Of a DNA stretch of 64,000 nt, positions 1-9,109 are shown one piece after another. The translations under genes and the position numbers were made by a program. Source of the stretch: Shewanella benthica (lineage in GTDB: Bacteria; Pseudomonadota; Gammaproteobacteria; Enterobacterales; Shewanellaceae); assembly GCA_023284085.1 (NCBI GenBank), contig JAKVHY010000031.1, positions 1 to 64,000 on the forward strand. Reading direction: 5' to 3'. The stretch's first letter is position 1. Each line of letters begins with the position of its first letter. The notes beneath the pieces were generated by a model. The model searched no databases. It worked only from the letters and a program-made list of their open reading frames with translations, and was not told the origin of the DNA.

Positions 1-68
1 AGATTGTTGAACAGCAGCTAATTTAAAGGGTGCTGTGTGGGCTCTACGTGACTTAATTTTCATGACAC

Positions 69-107
69 CTTATCGCTTATATAAGGTGTCCACTTTTAGG
101 GGGTCAC
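69..107 (+). repeat. Left copy of a 39-bp inverted repeat, IS-end-like
   Basis: These 39 bases are the exact reverse complement of 61763-61801 near the other end of the window. The outer part (GGTGTCCACTTTTAGGGGGT) resembles the terminal repeats of IS3-family elements, which often carry GTGGACA, but no transposase is next to either copy. Positions 65-73 and 81-89 also form a 9-bp hairpin in this copy. It lies 44 bp past the stop of the minus-strand cytochrome lipoprotein. It may be a solo IS end or a dispersed intergenic repeat. Confidence 0.6.
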
Positions 108-114
108 ATCAAAG

Positions 115-136
115 TCCTAGGTCCCGGTACCTAGGA
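115..136. terminator. Hairpin after the cytochrome lipoprotein gene
   Basis: TCCTAGGT (115-122) pairs with ACCTAGGA (129-136) across a 6-nt loop. It starts 15 bp past the minus-strand stop at 151, the usual place for a terminator. The minus-strand sequence after it has no good U-run, so it may only stabilise the mRNA end. Confidence 0.35.
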
Positions 137-150
137 TGCAGCCTTCAGTC

Positions 151-1353
151 TTACCATTGGCAGCTGCCTAAGGATGGAGGCAGAGTATCTATCCAGGTTT
201 TTATGATCGCTACCGCTTCGGTGTGAGTTAAACTGCGGCCCAAGGGCGGCATCCTGTCTTTAGGCTCACTGAGCTCTTGCCTGTAGGCTAATATCGAGTG
301 TTCACCATCACCCGGGACAATATCGTAAGATAAGCCCTTAGCGCCACCATCCCAGCCAGGCGGTTGTTTGCATACGCCGTATTGGTAGCTGGTGTGGTCG
401 ACATTAAAGCCTAACCTGAGTCCTGAGATACTGGCAAAGCCTTCGGCTCTGTGACAGTGAGCGCAGTTGATATCTAAGTAGCCTTTAACCCTAAGAGTAA
501 GGTCGGCATCGGTATCGAACAGATTCGGTGCATGGGCAATATCTTTCGCGGCCCCGCTGGCTATATCAGCAGCATTTGGTAAGCCTGTGAGCATGGAGAG
601 CTCCTGCCACAGGGTTAATTGGTTAATGATTTGGCCTTGGTAGTCGATATCGTGATTGAGTAGATGGGCTTTGAGCCCTATCGGGCTGATAATACTGCCG
701 CCGTCACGATTTAGTTGGTGGCATAGCTTACATTCCGCGCGGCTGGGTACATGGTAGTTGAAGGTTTCTGTCTTGCCTTGATGGTTTAAGCTATGAGGAA
801 TGTCGGCTCCGGCTTGAATGAGAGTCGCTTTGCCGTCTTGCCACTGATAGGGCAAGGTCGTCCAGCCAGTCGCTCTGCGGATCAGCAATCGGGTCTCGAT
901 CAATACTTCATTTTCGGCGCCGCTGACTTGAGTGTCATAGGGCATGGAGAAGGTCTTAGTCAATACTGTGCCTATGGGAAAGTCGAAGGCTTCACTAGGA
1001 TGAAAGCTGGCCTGCTTGCCCTGTGGAATGAAGATGAACCTGTGCTTGTTGGCGTAGTTGGTAAATAACTGGGTCGATAATTGGTACAAGATCCCTGGTG
1101 AAACCGGGCTTGATGTAGGCGTGCTCGGATCGATGAATAATCCATACTGAGCTAAGCTAGCGCAATTTTCAGTTAACAGGGCATCCCAATTGATGCTACT
1201 GCTACCCAGCTCACACACAGATGTTGGCGAGGGGAGAGTGGGCGTTGTCGGTGTATCTGTTACTGGGTCTTGTAGGGCATTGGAGTCACTGTCTGAGCCG
1301 CCACAGGCAGTTATCAGTGTGATGATCAATAATAGCAGGCTTGAGTTTTTCAT
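151..1353 (-). CDS. Outer-membrane lipoprotein with two CxxCH haem motifs (HNE_0200-like)
   Basis: 400 aa. The N-terminus is a lipoprotein signal with lipobox LITAC (Cys17); Gly at +2 suggests outer-membrane sorting. Two haem c motifs are visible, CKLCH near residue 211 and CAHCH near residue 297, followed by a conserved RMPPLGR segment near the C-terminus that could supply a Met ligand (inference). Paired cysteines at the start (CELG...NCAS) and end (GVCK, SCQW) are also kept in the C-terminal half of the neighbouring 879-aa protein, so the two are paralogues. The pattern matches the uncharacterised family I know as HNE_0200 (TIGR03806), usually found with beta-helix proteins. It is probably a surface or periplasm-facing dihaem protein; substrate unknown. 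It lies 108 bp downstream of the fusion gene, probably in the same operon. Confidence 0.8.
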   Translation of the reverse strand: MKNSSLLLLIITLITACGGSDSDSNALQDPVTDTPTTPTLPSPTSVCELGSSSINWDALLTENCASLAQYGLFIDPSTPTSSPVSPGILYQLSTQLFTNYANKHRFIFIPQGKQASFHPSEAFDFPIGTVLTKTFSMPYDTQVSGAENEVLIETRLLIRRATGWTTLPYQWQDGKATLIQAGADIPHSLNHQGKTETFNYHVPSRAECKLCHQLNRDGGSIISPIGLKAHLLNHDIDYQGQIINQLTLWQELSMLTGLPNAADIASGAAKDIAHAPNLFDTDADLTLRVKGYLDINCAHCHRAEGFASISGLRLGFNVDHTSYQYGVCKQPPGWDGGAKGLSYDIVPGDGEHSILAYRQELSEPKDRMPPLGRSLTHTEAVAIIKTWIDTLPPSLGSCQW

Positions 1354-1461
1354 AGCTGCACCTATAACTTGAAAGGTCTGGAGTTATACCGATTTATTTT
1401 TAAAAAAAGGCCGGGGTTAGCCGGCCTTGTTTGAGTCACTGCTTATACAGGAACTCAGCGG

Positions 1462-4101
1462 TTATGGTGAACAAGTTGCTACAGGTAGCCTTTTGATCCA
1501 TTCATGGATAAGCGCAACACCTTCACCGTGTGAAAGACCTCGGCCAATTTCAGGCATTCGATCACCCGGGAGATTAGTCTCCATTCTGAAATGTAGGATA
1601 GAGCTTTCCGGTGCTGTTGGCACGATATCGTAACCCAGCTCTCCACCGCCATAGGCGACAGGAGATTTACAGGTGCCGTGACCGTCAGAGTAAGGTCTCC
1701 AATATTCCAGTGTGAGGCCTGTGTTGGATGCGTTGCCCTCGGGACGATGACAATGGGCACAGTTCACATCCAGATACCCCTTGGCAGTGTCCATCAGCTG
1801 CTCATCGGTTAATGACGCTAAGCCTGTTTCATCGCCATCTGAATAAGCCGGCACAGTATCGATAGTCGCCACATCGGGGACACCTTGGAGTATGCCAGCA
1901 GACTGCCACTTGAGTAACTGGTTCATGGTGCCATCGGCATAGGCATAGTCTTTATTCAGGTGACGCGCCTTAGGACCGATTGGTACGAAGACCGCAGGAC
2001 TGTCGGCATCAGATTTGAACTGATGACATTGCTTACAGTTGTTCATACTGGGCACGACGTAGTCGAACGCTAAGGTTTCACCATTATGGACTATCTGCTT
2101 ACCTTGAATGGCTCCGGCCTTGGCGAGTACTGCATCAGATTGCTCCGAATTATACACGTAGGGCAGGGCTGTCCAGCCTGTTTCACGGCGAATAAGCAGA
2201 CGAGTTTCGACCATATCCTCATTTTCGATGCCACGTTGACTCGTATCAGCCGGTAATGCGAAGGTTTTACTGATCACTGTGCCTACAGGGAAGTCCATGC
2301 TTTCCTGAGCCGAGTAATTCGCTATTTTTCCTTCGGGTACAAATACGAAACGATACTTACTCGAGTAGTCGGTAAACAGTTGCGTGTTCATATCATAAGG
2401 CATGCCACCTGAGTTGGCGCCAGTAGAGGGGTCTTTCGCATCGGCAAATAAGTTGTAATCCGATAGCTTGGGGCAATTGGCACCGAGCAGGGCATCCCAG
2501 TTAACCTCAGAGCCCGAGGTTTCACACAGAGCCAGATCACCGTCACCGACTAGGCCGCCTTCACCTTCACCGATACTGCCGCCACCACCGATTAAGATGC
2601 CACCATCACAGCCAGCGACATCATCGTCGACACCACAACCAAATATCTGATCACCAAAGGTCACCGTATGAACCGGCAAGCTGACCTGAGCACATTTCAG
2701 TAGATCTGTTTGTGTCGACTCAAATAAGACATCCGCAATACTGACGTCTGTGTTGTCATTGGCGTAGAGGCGACCTATCGAGACATCACCATTATTACTG
2801 GCACAGACATTATCACTGCCATCTGCGGCAAAGGGCATCTCTTGTAGGCCTAAATAAGCCGCGGTGCCATTATTAGAGAACATCTCGCCTAAGCCATCGT
2901 AGAGTACGCCTGGGAATTGACCATGGGTGAATAGATAGGCTTTGATAATATCGTCGATAAGGTAACCGTTGGGTTTCTGACCATAGCCGGTGATCACATT
3001 ATCATGAAGGTAGATGTTTCTTGGCGTAGGTCTCCAGCCATCTTCGATGGGTTGGTTTTCCTGGGCGTAACTCGCCACAAAAGCGCCCATATCAGGTTCG
3101 GCGATAAAGAAGCTGGCAATGGTGACGGCCATGGTATCGTGGTTCGTTATCTCGTTGTTGAAGATCTCGACATCATCGGTAGACAGGATGATCATACCGG
3201 TTCCGGGGGGTACTATGTGCACGCCAGCCGGGTTTGCCGAGGCATTGGCAAAGTTCTTGGTGTTGTTATCATAGATCTTGTTATTGAAAATTCGGACACT
3301 GGATCCGTATCTATGGTTGTTGATCGGTAAGTCGAAGACTAAAATACCGCCGGTATTGCCCATGGCTTCGTTGCCGTATACATCGGCGTATTTTGAGTTT
3401 TCAATTTCGATACCCGCCACGTTTTCTTTGGCGATATTGTTTCGCACCACTATGTATTGAGACTGACCGACATAGATACCCGCATCGGCACTGCCTCGTA
3501 CATAGCTATCTTCGATGAGGATGTTTTCACATTCGACAGGATAGAGGCCGTAGGCTCCATTGTCTTCATCTAACTCGCCTTCCCACACGGTAGCGAGTCG
3601 GCGTAAGATTATGCCATTAGTGTTTTTAAGCTTGATACCATTGTTCTTGGCCTCGTTGACCGACATATCCTGAATGATAATATTGATAGCGTTCTGGACG
3701 AAGATACCATCACCGGAAATAGACTCGGAGAAGTCTAATACGGTTTCATTCATACCGTATCCCATGATGGTGATGTTCTTAGCATAGGTACCATCACCGT
3801 CTACATCGCCATCGAACAGCAGGGTAGATGCAATCTTGAAATTACCTTTAGGCAGTACAATTACATCGTTAGTTTGCGCATTGATCAGGGCTTCCTGAAT
3901 ACGTATGGTGAGGTTTTCACCATCCTCGATCATGATTGCACCTTCAGGAAAACTGGGGGATGGATCTGGGCTTGGCACGACCGTGCCTTTATCATCTTCT
4001 ACAACGGGATCGTCATCATCCGATGAACAACCTGCGATACTTAGTGCGACGGCACTGGCCACTAATGTTGGGATTAACCAAGATGGTTTCTTGTTGAACA
4101 T
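1462..4101 (-). CDS. Lipoprotein: parallel beta-helix domain fused to a two-CxxCH cytochrome domain
   Basis: 879 aa. A lipoprotein signal ends in SIAGC (Cys25), followed by an acidic linker (SSDDDD). Residues ~55-470 show parallel beta-helix repeats (N-x-I/V-x-x-N ladders, as in NNIAKENVAGIEIENSKYA). A Gly/Asp-rich linker (~480-525) leads to a ~350-residue C-terminal domain homologous to the 400-aa protein downstream, with CKQCH, CAHCH and RMPEIGR. Beta-helix folds of this kind usually bind or cleave polysaccharides; haem domains transfer electrons. The fusion suggests oxidation or sensing of a surface polymer, but this is inference. The layout fits the TIGR03805 plus TIGR03806 pairing, which has no assigned function. 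ATG start with GGAGACGC upstream. Confidence 0.8.
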   Translation of the reverse strand: MFNKKPSWLIPTLVASAVALSIAGCSSDDDDPVVEDDKGTVVPSPDPSPSFPEGAIMIEDGENLTIRIQEALINAQTNDVIVLPKGNFKIASTLLFDGDVDGDGTYAKNITIMGYGMNETVLDFSESISGDGIFVQNAINIIIQDMSVNEAKNNGIKLKNTNGIILRRLATVWEGELDEDNGAYGLYPVECENILIEDSYVRGSADAGIYVGQSQYIVVRNNIAKENVAGIEIENSKYADVYGNEAMGNTGGILVFDLPINNHRYGSSVRIFNNKIYDNNTKNFANASANPAGVHIVPPGTGMIILSTDDVEIFNNEITNHDTMAVTIASFFIAEPDMGAFVASYAQENQPIEDGWRPTPRNIYLHDNVITGYGQKPNGYLIDDIIKAYLFTHGQFPGVLYDGLGEMFSNNGTAAYLGLQEMPFAADGSDNVCASNNGDVSIGRLYANDNTDVSIADVLFESTQTDLLKCAQVSLPVHTVTFGDQIFGCGVDDDVAGCDGGILIGGGGSIGEGEGGLVGDGDLALCETSGSEVNWDALLGANCPKLSDYNLFADAKDPSTGANSGGMPYDMNTQLFTDYSSKYRFVFVPEGKIANYSAQESMDFPVGTVISKTFALPADTSQRGIENEDMVETRLLIRRETGWTALPYVYNSEQSDAVLAKAGAIQGKQIVHNGETLAFDYVVPSMNNCKQCHQFKSDADSPAVFVPIGPKARHLNKDYAYADGTMNQLLKWQSAGILQGVPDVATIDTVPAYSDGDETGLASLTDEQLMDTAKGYLDVNCAHCHRPEGNASNTGLTLEYWRPYSDGHGTCKSPVAYGGGELGYDIVPTAPESSILHFRMETNLPGDRMPEIGRGLSHGEGVALIHEWIKRLPVATCSP

Positions 4102-4426
4102 AGCGTCTCCTGCTTATTTTTATTATTCCTTCCTTAGATTGCACTGACGTACCAGATATGCAATGTGAAATCCGGCCAACAAGTTGCTAACAAGCTGTTA
4201 TCACTGGGTTCGCGTTAAAACATGAAACAAGTGTTTAACATTTTATCTATATAAAACAGGGCGAAACAGGGTTTTATTAAACGCAGGGGTTGGTTTAGAT
4301 TAAATTTGTTGTTTTGACGCTAGCGTGTATTTATTTGTTACAGGCTCCTTGCTAGCAAGGTAAACCGCAACGAAATAATGATGACAGGGGGAATAATAGA
4401 GGCGCTTGTACTGGATAAAATCTGGG
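4102..4426. other. Intergenic region, AT-rich
   Basis: 325 bp between the minus-strand 879-aa gene (this is its upstream side) and the 3' end of the REC-GGDEF-EAL gene. It should contain the promoter of the cytochrome operon. A perfect 14-bp palindrome CCTTGCTAGCAAGG lies at 4347-4360. I see no gene or RNA here. Confidence 0.4.
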
Positions 4427-6223
4427 TTAACAGGCTTTAATTTGAGAGACGTTAGTAAAACCCTTGAATTGTACCTTATCCAGTATGAATGAAAAATCGT
4501 TTTTATTTAGTGGCTTATAGAAATAATACCCCTGAATCTGGTCACAGCCGAGTGCAGATAAATATTGATATTGCACCTCAGTTTCCACGCCTTCGGCCAC
4601 CACACTTTTCCCCAGTTTATGGGCCAGCATGATAATAGCTTCGACAATTTTACAGTTGTCCTTGCTCTGAGGCAGTTGATCGATAAATGACTTGTCGATT
4701 TTTAACACATCACAAGGAAATTGCACTAAATAGCTTAAGGATGAATAGCCGGTACCGAAATCATCGACGGAGATATGAATTTCCAGATCTTTGAGTCGGT
4801 TGAGTATCTTGATGTTGTCTTCACAATGATCCATCAACAGACGCTCCGTTATCTCAATTTCGAATCTGTTGCCAGCGACCTGATATTTTCTTAGGGTATC
4901 TTGAACACTGGTCACCAGATCGCCTCGCTGAAATTCACGGCTTGGGATGTTGACCGAGATAACCGGGACCTCCAGACCCTCTTTTTGCCATCGACTTATT
5001 TGATTGATGACTTTGTCTAGTATATAGCTGTCAAGTTTTAGGATCAGATCGCTTTGTTCGGCAACCGGAATAAATTCGTTTGGTGGTATGACACCATTTT
5101 TAGGGTGATGCCACCTGATTAGGGCCTCTGCACCTGTGATTCTCTGGGTTTTTACATCTATTTTTGGTTGATAGACCATATGAAAATCATCATTGGCGAG
5201 CGCCAATCTGACCTCCTGTTCCAGATATAATCGCTTCTGGGCCTTAGTCGTCATCTCATTGGAGAAATAGACAAAACTGTTTTTACCATTTTTCTTGACC
5301 GAAAGCATGGCGGTTTGGGCATTGCTGAGTAACGTTTCGCTGTCTCCGGTGTAGTTACTGTGATAGCAGATACCAATACTGCAATAGAGATAGATGTCGT
5401 GGTTATCTATTTCGATCGGTATGCCGGTGAGTCTAATTATCTTCTCGGCAACAATTGCGGCATCGCATTCATTCTCGATAAAGTCCAGGTAGATGGCAAA
5501 CTCATCTTCACCCACCCGGCAAAGGGCATCGTTACTCCTGATGATAGATTGCAACCTGTGGCAGAAGGAGATTAATGCTTTATCACCTAAGTCATGACCC
5601 AAAGAATCATTGATGCATTTGAAGTTATCTATGTCGATATAGAGTAGACAAACATTGAGTTGGTGGCGGCAAGCCCGGGCGATACTTTTATTCAAATAAA
5701 CTTTAAACAGTTCCCGATTGGGCAACTGTGTGAGCCGATCATAATTTAGCAGATGAGCGGTCTCTGCTGTGGCTGTATCTAACAGGCGGCTGATCTGCGC
5801 CTTCTCTTCATCAGCTTGGCTTATCCTGAATTGATTTCGTGAGATGGCATAGGTGATAGCACGCTTGAGTTTTTCGGGTGAACACTCTGACTTAGTGATG
5901 AAATCGATTGCCCCTAAGGCTAATACATCATTGGCTAATTTTGCCTGGGAATGACCCGTTAGTATGATGATAGGCATACTAAGTTGACGCTTGCCCTGAA
6001 GGCGTTTGAGTACTTCATTAGCGTTATAGTCGGGGAGTTCATAGTCGAGTAATACGCAGTCGAATCGGTTGGCATTGAGTTGATCCAGTGCGCCTTGCCC
6101 CGAGTCGGTACTGGTGACCGATAATGATAATTGAGTATGGGATAAAAGCTCTATAATTACTGCGCTCATGGCGCGATTATCTTCAACTAGCAATATACTC
6201 AGTGGTTTATCTGGATTTTTCAT
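4427..6223 (-). CDS. Response regulator REC-GGDEF-EAL, cyclic-di-GMP turnover
   Basis: 598 aa. Residues ~8-125 are a receiver domain with the phospho-acceptor Asp in LLDYELPD, the Thr in ILTGHS and Lys in ITKSE. Residues ~165-325 are a GGDEF domain whose signature reads GEDEF, preceded by an RSND I-site. Residues ~340-590 are an EAL domain with an intact EALIRWHHP motif, conserved NIPSREF, DDFGTGYSSL and KIDKSFI. Net activity is probably phosphodiesterase because the EAL residues look complete, while the cyclase signature departs at its second Gly. I chose the ATG at 6223 because AAAGGAC lies just upstream; a TTG nine codons earlier is in frame but has no such site. No histidine kinase is adjacent, so the partner is unknown. 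Confidence 0.88.
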   Translation of the reverse strand: MKNPDKPLSILLVEDNRAMSAVIIELLSHTQLSLSVTSTDSGQGALDQLNANRFDCVLLDYELPDYNANEVLKRLQGKRQLSMPIIILTGHSQAKLANDVLALGAIDFITKSECSPEKLKRAITYAISRNQFRISQADEEKAQISRLLDTATAETAHLLNYDRLTQLPNRELFKVYLNKSIARACRHQLNVCLLYIDIDNFKCINDSLGHDLGDKALISFCHRLQSIIRSNDALCRVGEDEFAIYLDFIENECDAAIVAEKIIRLTGIPIEIDNHDIYLYCSIGICYHSNYTGDSETLLSNAQTAMLSVKKNGKNSFVYFSNEMTTKAQKRLYLEQEVRLALANDDFHMVYQPKIDVKTQRITGAEALIRWHHPKNGVIPPNEFIPVAEQSDLILKLDSYILDKVINQISRWQKEGLEVPVISVNIPSREFQRGDLVTSVQDTLRKYQVAGNRFEIEITERLLMDHCEDNIKILNRLKDLEIHISVDDFGTGYSSLSYLVQFPCDVLKIDKSFIDQLPQSKDNCKIVEAIIMLAHKLGKSVVAEGVETEVQYQYLSALGCDQIQGYYFYKPLNKNDFSFILDKVQFKGFTNVSQIKAC

Positions 6224-6375
6224 CAAAAAGTCCTTTTTTTGATAAGGCAAAACGAATGGTAATATGGACTCACTTGAAGATAGTCAAAGGGCGTATGTTT
6301 AGCAATGTCCTTGAGCTTTTATGTTGGATCACAAGACAAAAAAGTGTAGCCCAGAACTTAGTGATACTAAGCATA

Positions 6376-6399
6376 ATAAAGGCCGCTGCGCGGCCTGAA
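6376..6399 (-). terminator. Rho-independent terminator of the DUF481 gene
   Basis: On the minus strand a GC-rich hairpin AGGCCG-CGCAG-CGGCCT is followed by TTTATTATG. It lies ~35 bp past the stop at 6433. Confidence 0.6.
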
Positions 6400-6432
6400 T
6401 GAGTGATTTATTATTCTTTATAGCGTTTGATA

Positions 6433-7551
6433 TTAAATATCGATACCGAAACCGATAATAAACTGGTAGTCATTTTGCTTCGGCAAGCTCATGTCGGCAT
6501 TTTGCTGTGGCTTATTGATGTGATCCCAGACGAAAGAAAGATCTAAATCAAACATGTTGGTCAGTTCGATGGAGAAACCTGCCAGGGCATGGTGAGTATA
6601 CCCGCCGGATGCAGCACTACCATAGTTCACTCGGTAGAGAGTGTTGAAGTCGATATCATCAGTGATCTCAGTACCAAAAACGGTTTCTACCACGAGAGCT
6701 GCACTGGTTTCACTTTCGCTTTGCCCTTCTAAAACATCATCAAACTTAGTATAAGTGTATGCAGGACCGCCACTTACACTCCAATTTGTTTTAGATGAAT
6801 CGATAATATCGTAACCGATACCGAAACCAAGCGTAGCCTTATATTCATAGTTTAGGAAAGGGTCGATATAGATTTCGGCGAAGACAGGGCGTAAATAGAA
6901 CTGCTTAGATAAGTACCAGTCAAAGTTGGTGTTAATTCGGTGATTGTTAATCGTGTTATCACCATCTGTTTTCGAATAGTTACCTATATAATCAAGATTG
7001 TATCTAGATTCTGTGGTGCGGCGGTGTGTATTGGCGATGGCGCTGTAATCGACTTGATCAGTATTACCCGATCTCAGGTTTGCCCCCAGTGAAATCTTGC
7101 TGGACCAGTAATTTGCTTCGGTCTGCTCGCCGGCGATAATGGTCATGATTTGAGTGCGGTCAAATTCTACGCCATCGATGAAGGTCTTGCCCTCTTTAAT
7201 GAGCAGTTTTCCCGTTCGAGTCGTAAGATCGGTAAATCCAACGCTGACCAAGCTGTGGCTCTGAAGGACCTTGATGTCTTCCCAGTCGATGTACAAGGTA
7301 TCGAGCTCATCACTGTCAAACTCTAATTTATCATCATAGAGGTTCTTAACTTCTCCTTTAAGGAGTTCATTAGAGGTTAATTGTATCCAATCAAAGTCTG
7401 CGTCGGCAGGTGGATATAAATCACCTGGATTGAGCTGCACCATTTGAGGTGTTAGCGGGCTGGTGGCAAGCGCACTCGTACTGAAAATTAAAGGTAGGCA
7501 AAGGCCTGCTGCGCTTATACATAAAGTGATGGTATTGAATGGGCTCTTCAT
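6433..7551 (-). CDS. DUF481 outer-membrane protein (YdiY-like)
   Basis: 372 aa. It has a signal peptide (MKSPFNTITL... ending near STSALA). The first ~130 mature residues form a small domain that reads like a surface-interaction region. The rest is the DUF481 beta-barrel: alternating amphipathic strands (YWSSKISLGANLRSGNTDQ, SRYNLDYIGNYSKTDGDN) and a C-terminal IGFGIDI end. The family member YdiY of E. coli is described as salt- or acid-induced, but its molecular role is unknown. I start at 7551 because AGGGAG lies 8 bp upstream and the signal peptide begins there; an in-frame start 23 codons earlier is unlikely. Monocistronic, with its own terminator. Confidence 0.82.
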   Translation of the reverse strand: MKSPFNTITLCISAAGLCLPLIFSTSALATSPLTPQMVQLNPGDLYPPADADFDWIQLTSNELLKGEVKNLYDDKLEFDSDELDTLYIDWEDIKVLQSHSLVSVGFTDLTTRTGKLLIKEGKTFIDGVEFDRTQIMTIIAGEQTEANYWSSKISLGANLRSGNTDQVDYSAIANTHRRTTESRYNLDYIGNYSKTDGDNTINNHRINTNFDWYLSKQFYLRPVFAEIYIDPFLNYEYKATLGFGIGYDIIDSSKTNWSVSGGPAYTYTKFDDVLEGQSESETSAALVVETVFGTEITDDIDFNTLYRVNYGSAASGGYTHHALAGFSIELTNMFDLDLSFVWDHINKPQQNADMSLPKQNDYQFIIGFGIDI

Positions 7552-7737
7552 AAGCCGGCTCCCTGAATAATCTAATTCTAAATACTTGCTTATTCTATAT
7601 AAAAGGCTAATAAGCGGCAATTATCTGTTAGATATATTGTGTTTTCGGGAGGTGGACCTCAGTTTTAGCGTTAAACAGCTAAAAGTCCAAAATTGTGCTT
7701 GAGAGTGGGTTAGTCAATTCGATGCCAGTTGGCGGAC

Positions 7738-8325
7738 TCACTCTAAGATTTGTGTCACCCAAGGCTGTACGAAGTCGGCAATCTGCATCTGTGCCTGAGC
7801 ATTGGGGTGAATTCCGTCTCTTTGCATCAATTCGGGATAGATGGCGATATCTTTCATGAAGAAGGGCATAAGGGTTATTTCATGTTCCTTTGCTAATTGG
7901 TTATAGACATCGGCAAACATCTGCGCATATCTGGGGCCATAGTTTGGCGGTACCATGACCTCACTCAAGAGCACTTTTGCATGGGTTTCTTTGGATAAGA
8001 TGATTATTTTTGTAAGATTTTCTTTCAGTTGTTGGGCAGTAAATCCGCGTAATCCGTCATTGCCCCCCAATTCAATCAAGACTAGCTTAGGCTTACCAGA
8101 TTCAAGCAGGGCGGGGAGTCTACGCAATCCTCCAGCCGTGGTTTCACCACTCACTGAGCCGTTTATTATCTCATGTTTCGGTAGTTTGGCTCTTAACAAA
8201 TTGACCCAACCTTTATCTTCATCGATACCATAGCTTGCACTTAAGCTATCTCCCAGGATTAATATAGGGGCGGCTAATGCTTGAGTGCTAACGAGCAGGC
8301 AGGTTAAGGTTAGCAGAGTCAGCAA
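7738..8325 (-). CDS. tesA: Secreted SGNH esterase / acyl-CoA thioesterase I (TesA)
   Basis: About 195 aa. SGNH hydrolase blocks are clear: GDSLSASYG (block I Ser), the block II Gly in NGSVSGET, GGNDGLRG (block III) and DGIHPNAQ (block V Asp and His). A hydrophobic N-terminus ending in TQALA gives export to the periplasm. TesA hydrolyses acyl thioesters and short esters. The gene is divergent from ybbA-ybbP, the same arrangement as in E. coli, which strengthens the call. The start is unclear: no ATG or GTG lies between the signal peptide and the ybbA start, so I used the TTG at 8325. A start at ATC 8340 would add the two arginines (LLRR) that a signal peptide normally has. The longer frame up to 8577 is antisense to ybbA and not real. 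Confidence 0.85.
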   Translation of the reverse strand: MLTLLTLTCLLVSTQALAAPILILGDSLSASYGIDEDKGWVNLLRAKLPKHEIINGSVSGETTAGGLRRLPALLESGKPKLVLIELGGNDGLRGFTAQQLKENLTKIIILSKETHAKVLLSEVMVPPNYGPRYAQMFADVYNQLAKEHEITLMPFFMKDIAIYPELMQRDGIHPNAQAQMQIADFVQPWVTQILE

Positions 8326-8356
8326 GCGTCTAAGTAAGATGGAATAGAAGGGTTTT

Positions 8357-9109
8357 ATGTCAGATATCAGTGCTATCACAGTTAAGAATCTCGTTAAGTC
8401 AGTGGCTACCCAAGAGGGAGAACTTACTATCCTCAACGGCATCAATATGGATGTCAAGCATGGAGAAAGTATCGCCATTCTAGGGCCATCAGGATCTGGG
8501 AAGTCGACCTTGCTCGGCTTGCTTGCGGCGTTGGACTCTCCGAGTTCCGGTGAGATCATCTTAGATGGCATTGCCATACAGAATTTAGATGAAGAGAAGA
8601 AGGCGGCAATGCGGAAGCAGAAAGTCAGCTTTATTTTTCAGTCATTTATGTTGGTCGATACACTCAATGCCCTGGAAAATGTCATGTTACCCGCCGAATT
8701 GGCTGGAATACCTAAGGCCAAAGAGAAGGCTAAGTCTATGTTGGACAGAGTTGGGCTGAGTCATCGACTGAATCATTTCCCCAATCAGCTCTCCGGTGGT
8801 GAGCAGCAACGCGTCGCCATCGCCAGAGCATTTATCTGTGAGCCCAAGGTGTTATTTGCCGATGAGCCCACGGGAAATCTGGATGCGGCCAATAGCAAGA
8901 AGGTGGCGGACATGTTGTTTGAACTCAACCGCGAGTGCGAGACGACGCTGGTGTTAGTGACTCACGATCTTGTGTTGGCTAAACGGTGTGAGCGTCAGTT
9001 GCTGATGGACTCGGGTGAACTTACTGAGGCTAGGAATATGATGTCAGATGCCACTAAGCCTGCGGTAGTCATAACAGAAAGTCAGCCAGCTAAGGCGGAG
9101 GCGAGTTAA
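8357..9109 (+). CDS. ybbA: ABC transporter ATPase, YbbA/LolD type
   Basis: 250 aa. Walker A GPSGSGKST (~residue 42), Q-loop FIFQSFM, signature LSGGEQQR, Walker B VLFADEPTGN, and H-loop VTHD are all intact. It is a MacB/LolD-type ATPase that drives a periplasmic mechanotransmission-type permease, here YbbP, whose ATG overlaps its stop codon. AAGGG lies 5 bp upstream of the ATG. The usual family length is ~228, and the extra ~20 residues are an unstructured C-terminal tail (TKPAVVITESQPAKAEAS). The pair with tesA is conserved in enterobacteria; its transported substrate is unproven. Confidence 0.92.
   Translation: MSDISAITVKNLVKSVATQEGELTILNGINMDVKHGESIAILGPSGSGKSTLLGLLAALDSPSSGEIILDGIAIQNLDEEKKAAMRKQKVSFIFQSFMLVDTLNALENVMLPAELAGIPKAKEKAKSMLDRVGLSHRLNHFPNQLSGGEQQRVAIARAFICEPKVLFADEPTGNLDAANSKKVADMLFELNRECETTLVLVTHDLVLAKRCERQLLMDSGELTEARNMMSDATKPAVVITESQPAKAEAS

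Noticed and set aside
8326..8577. N-terminal 84-codon extension of tesA
   Set aside because: It would be antisense to the first part of ybbA, and the signal peptide sits after it.
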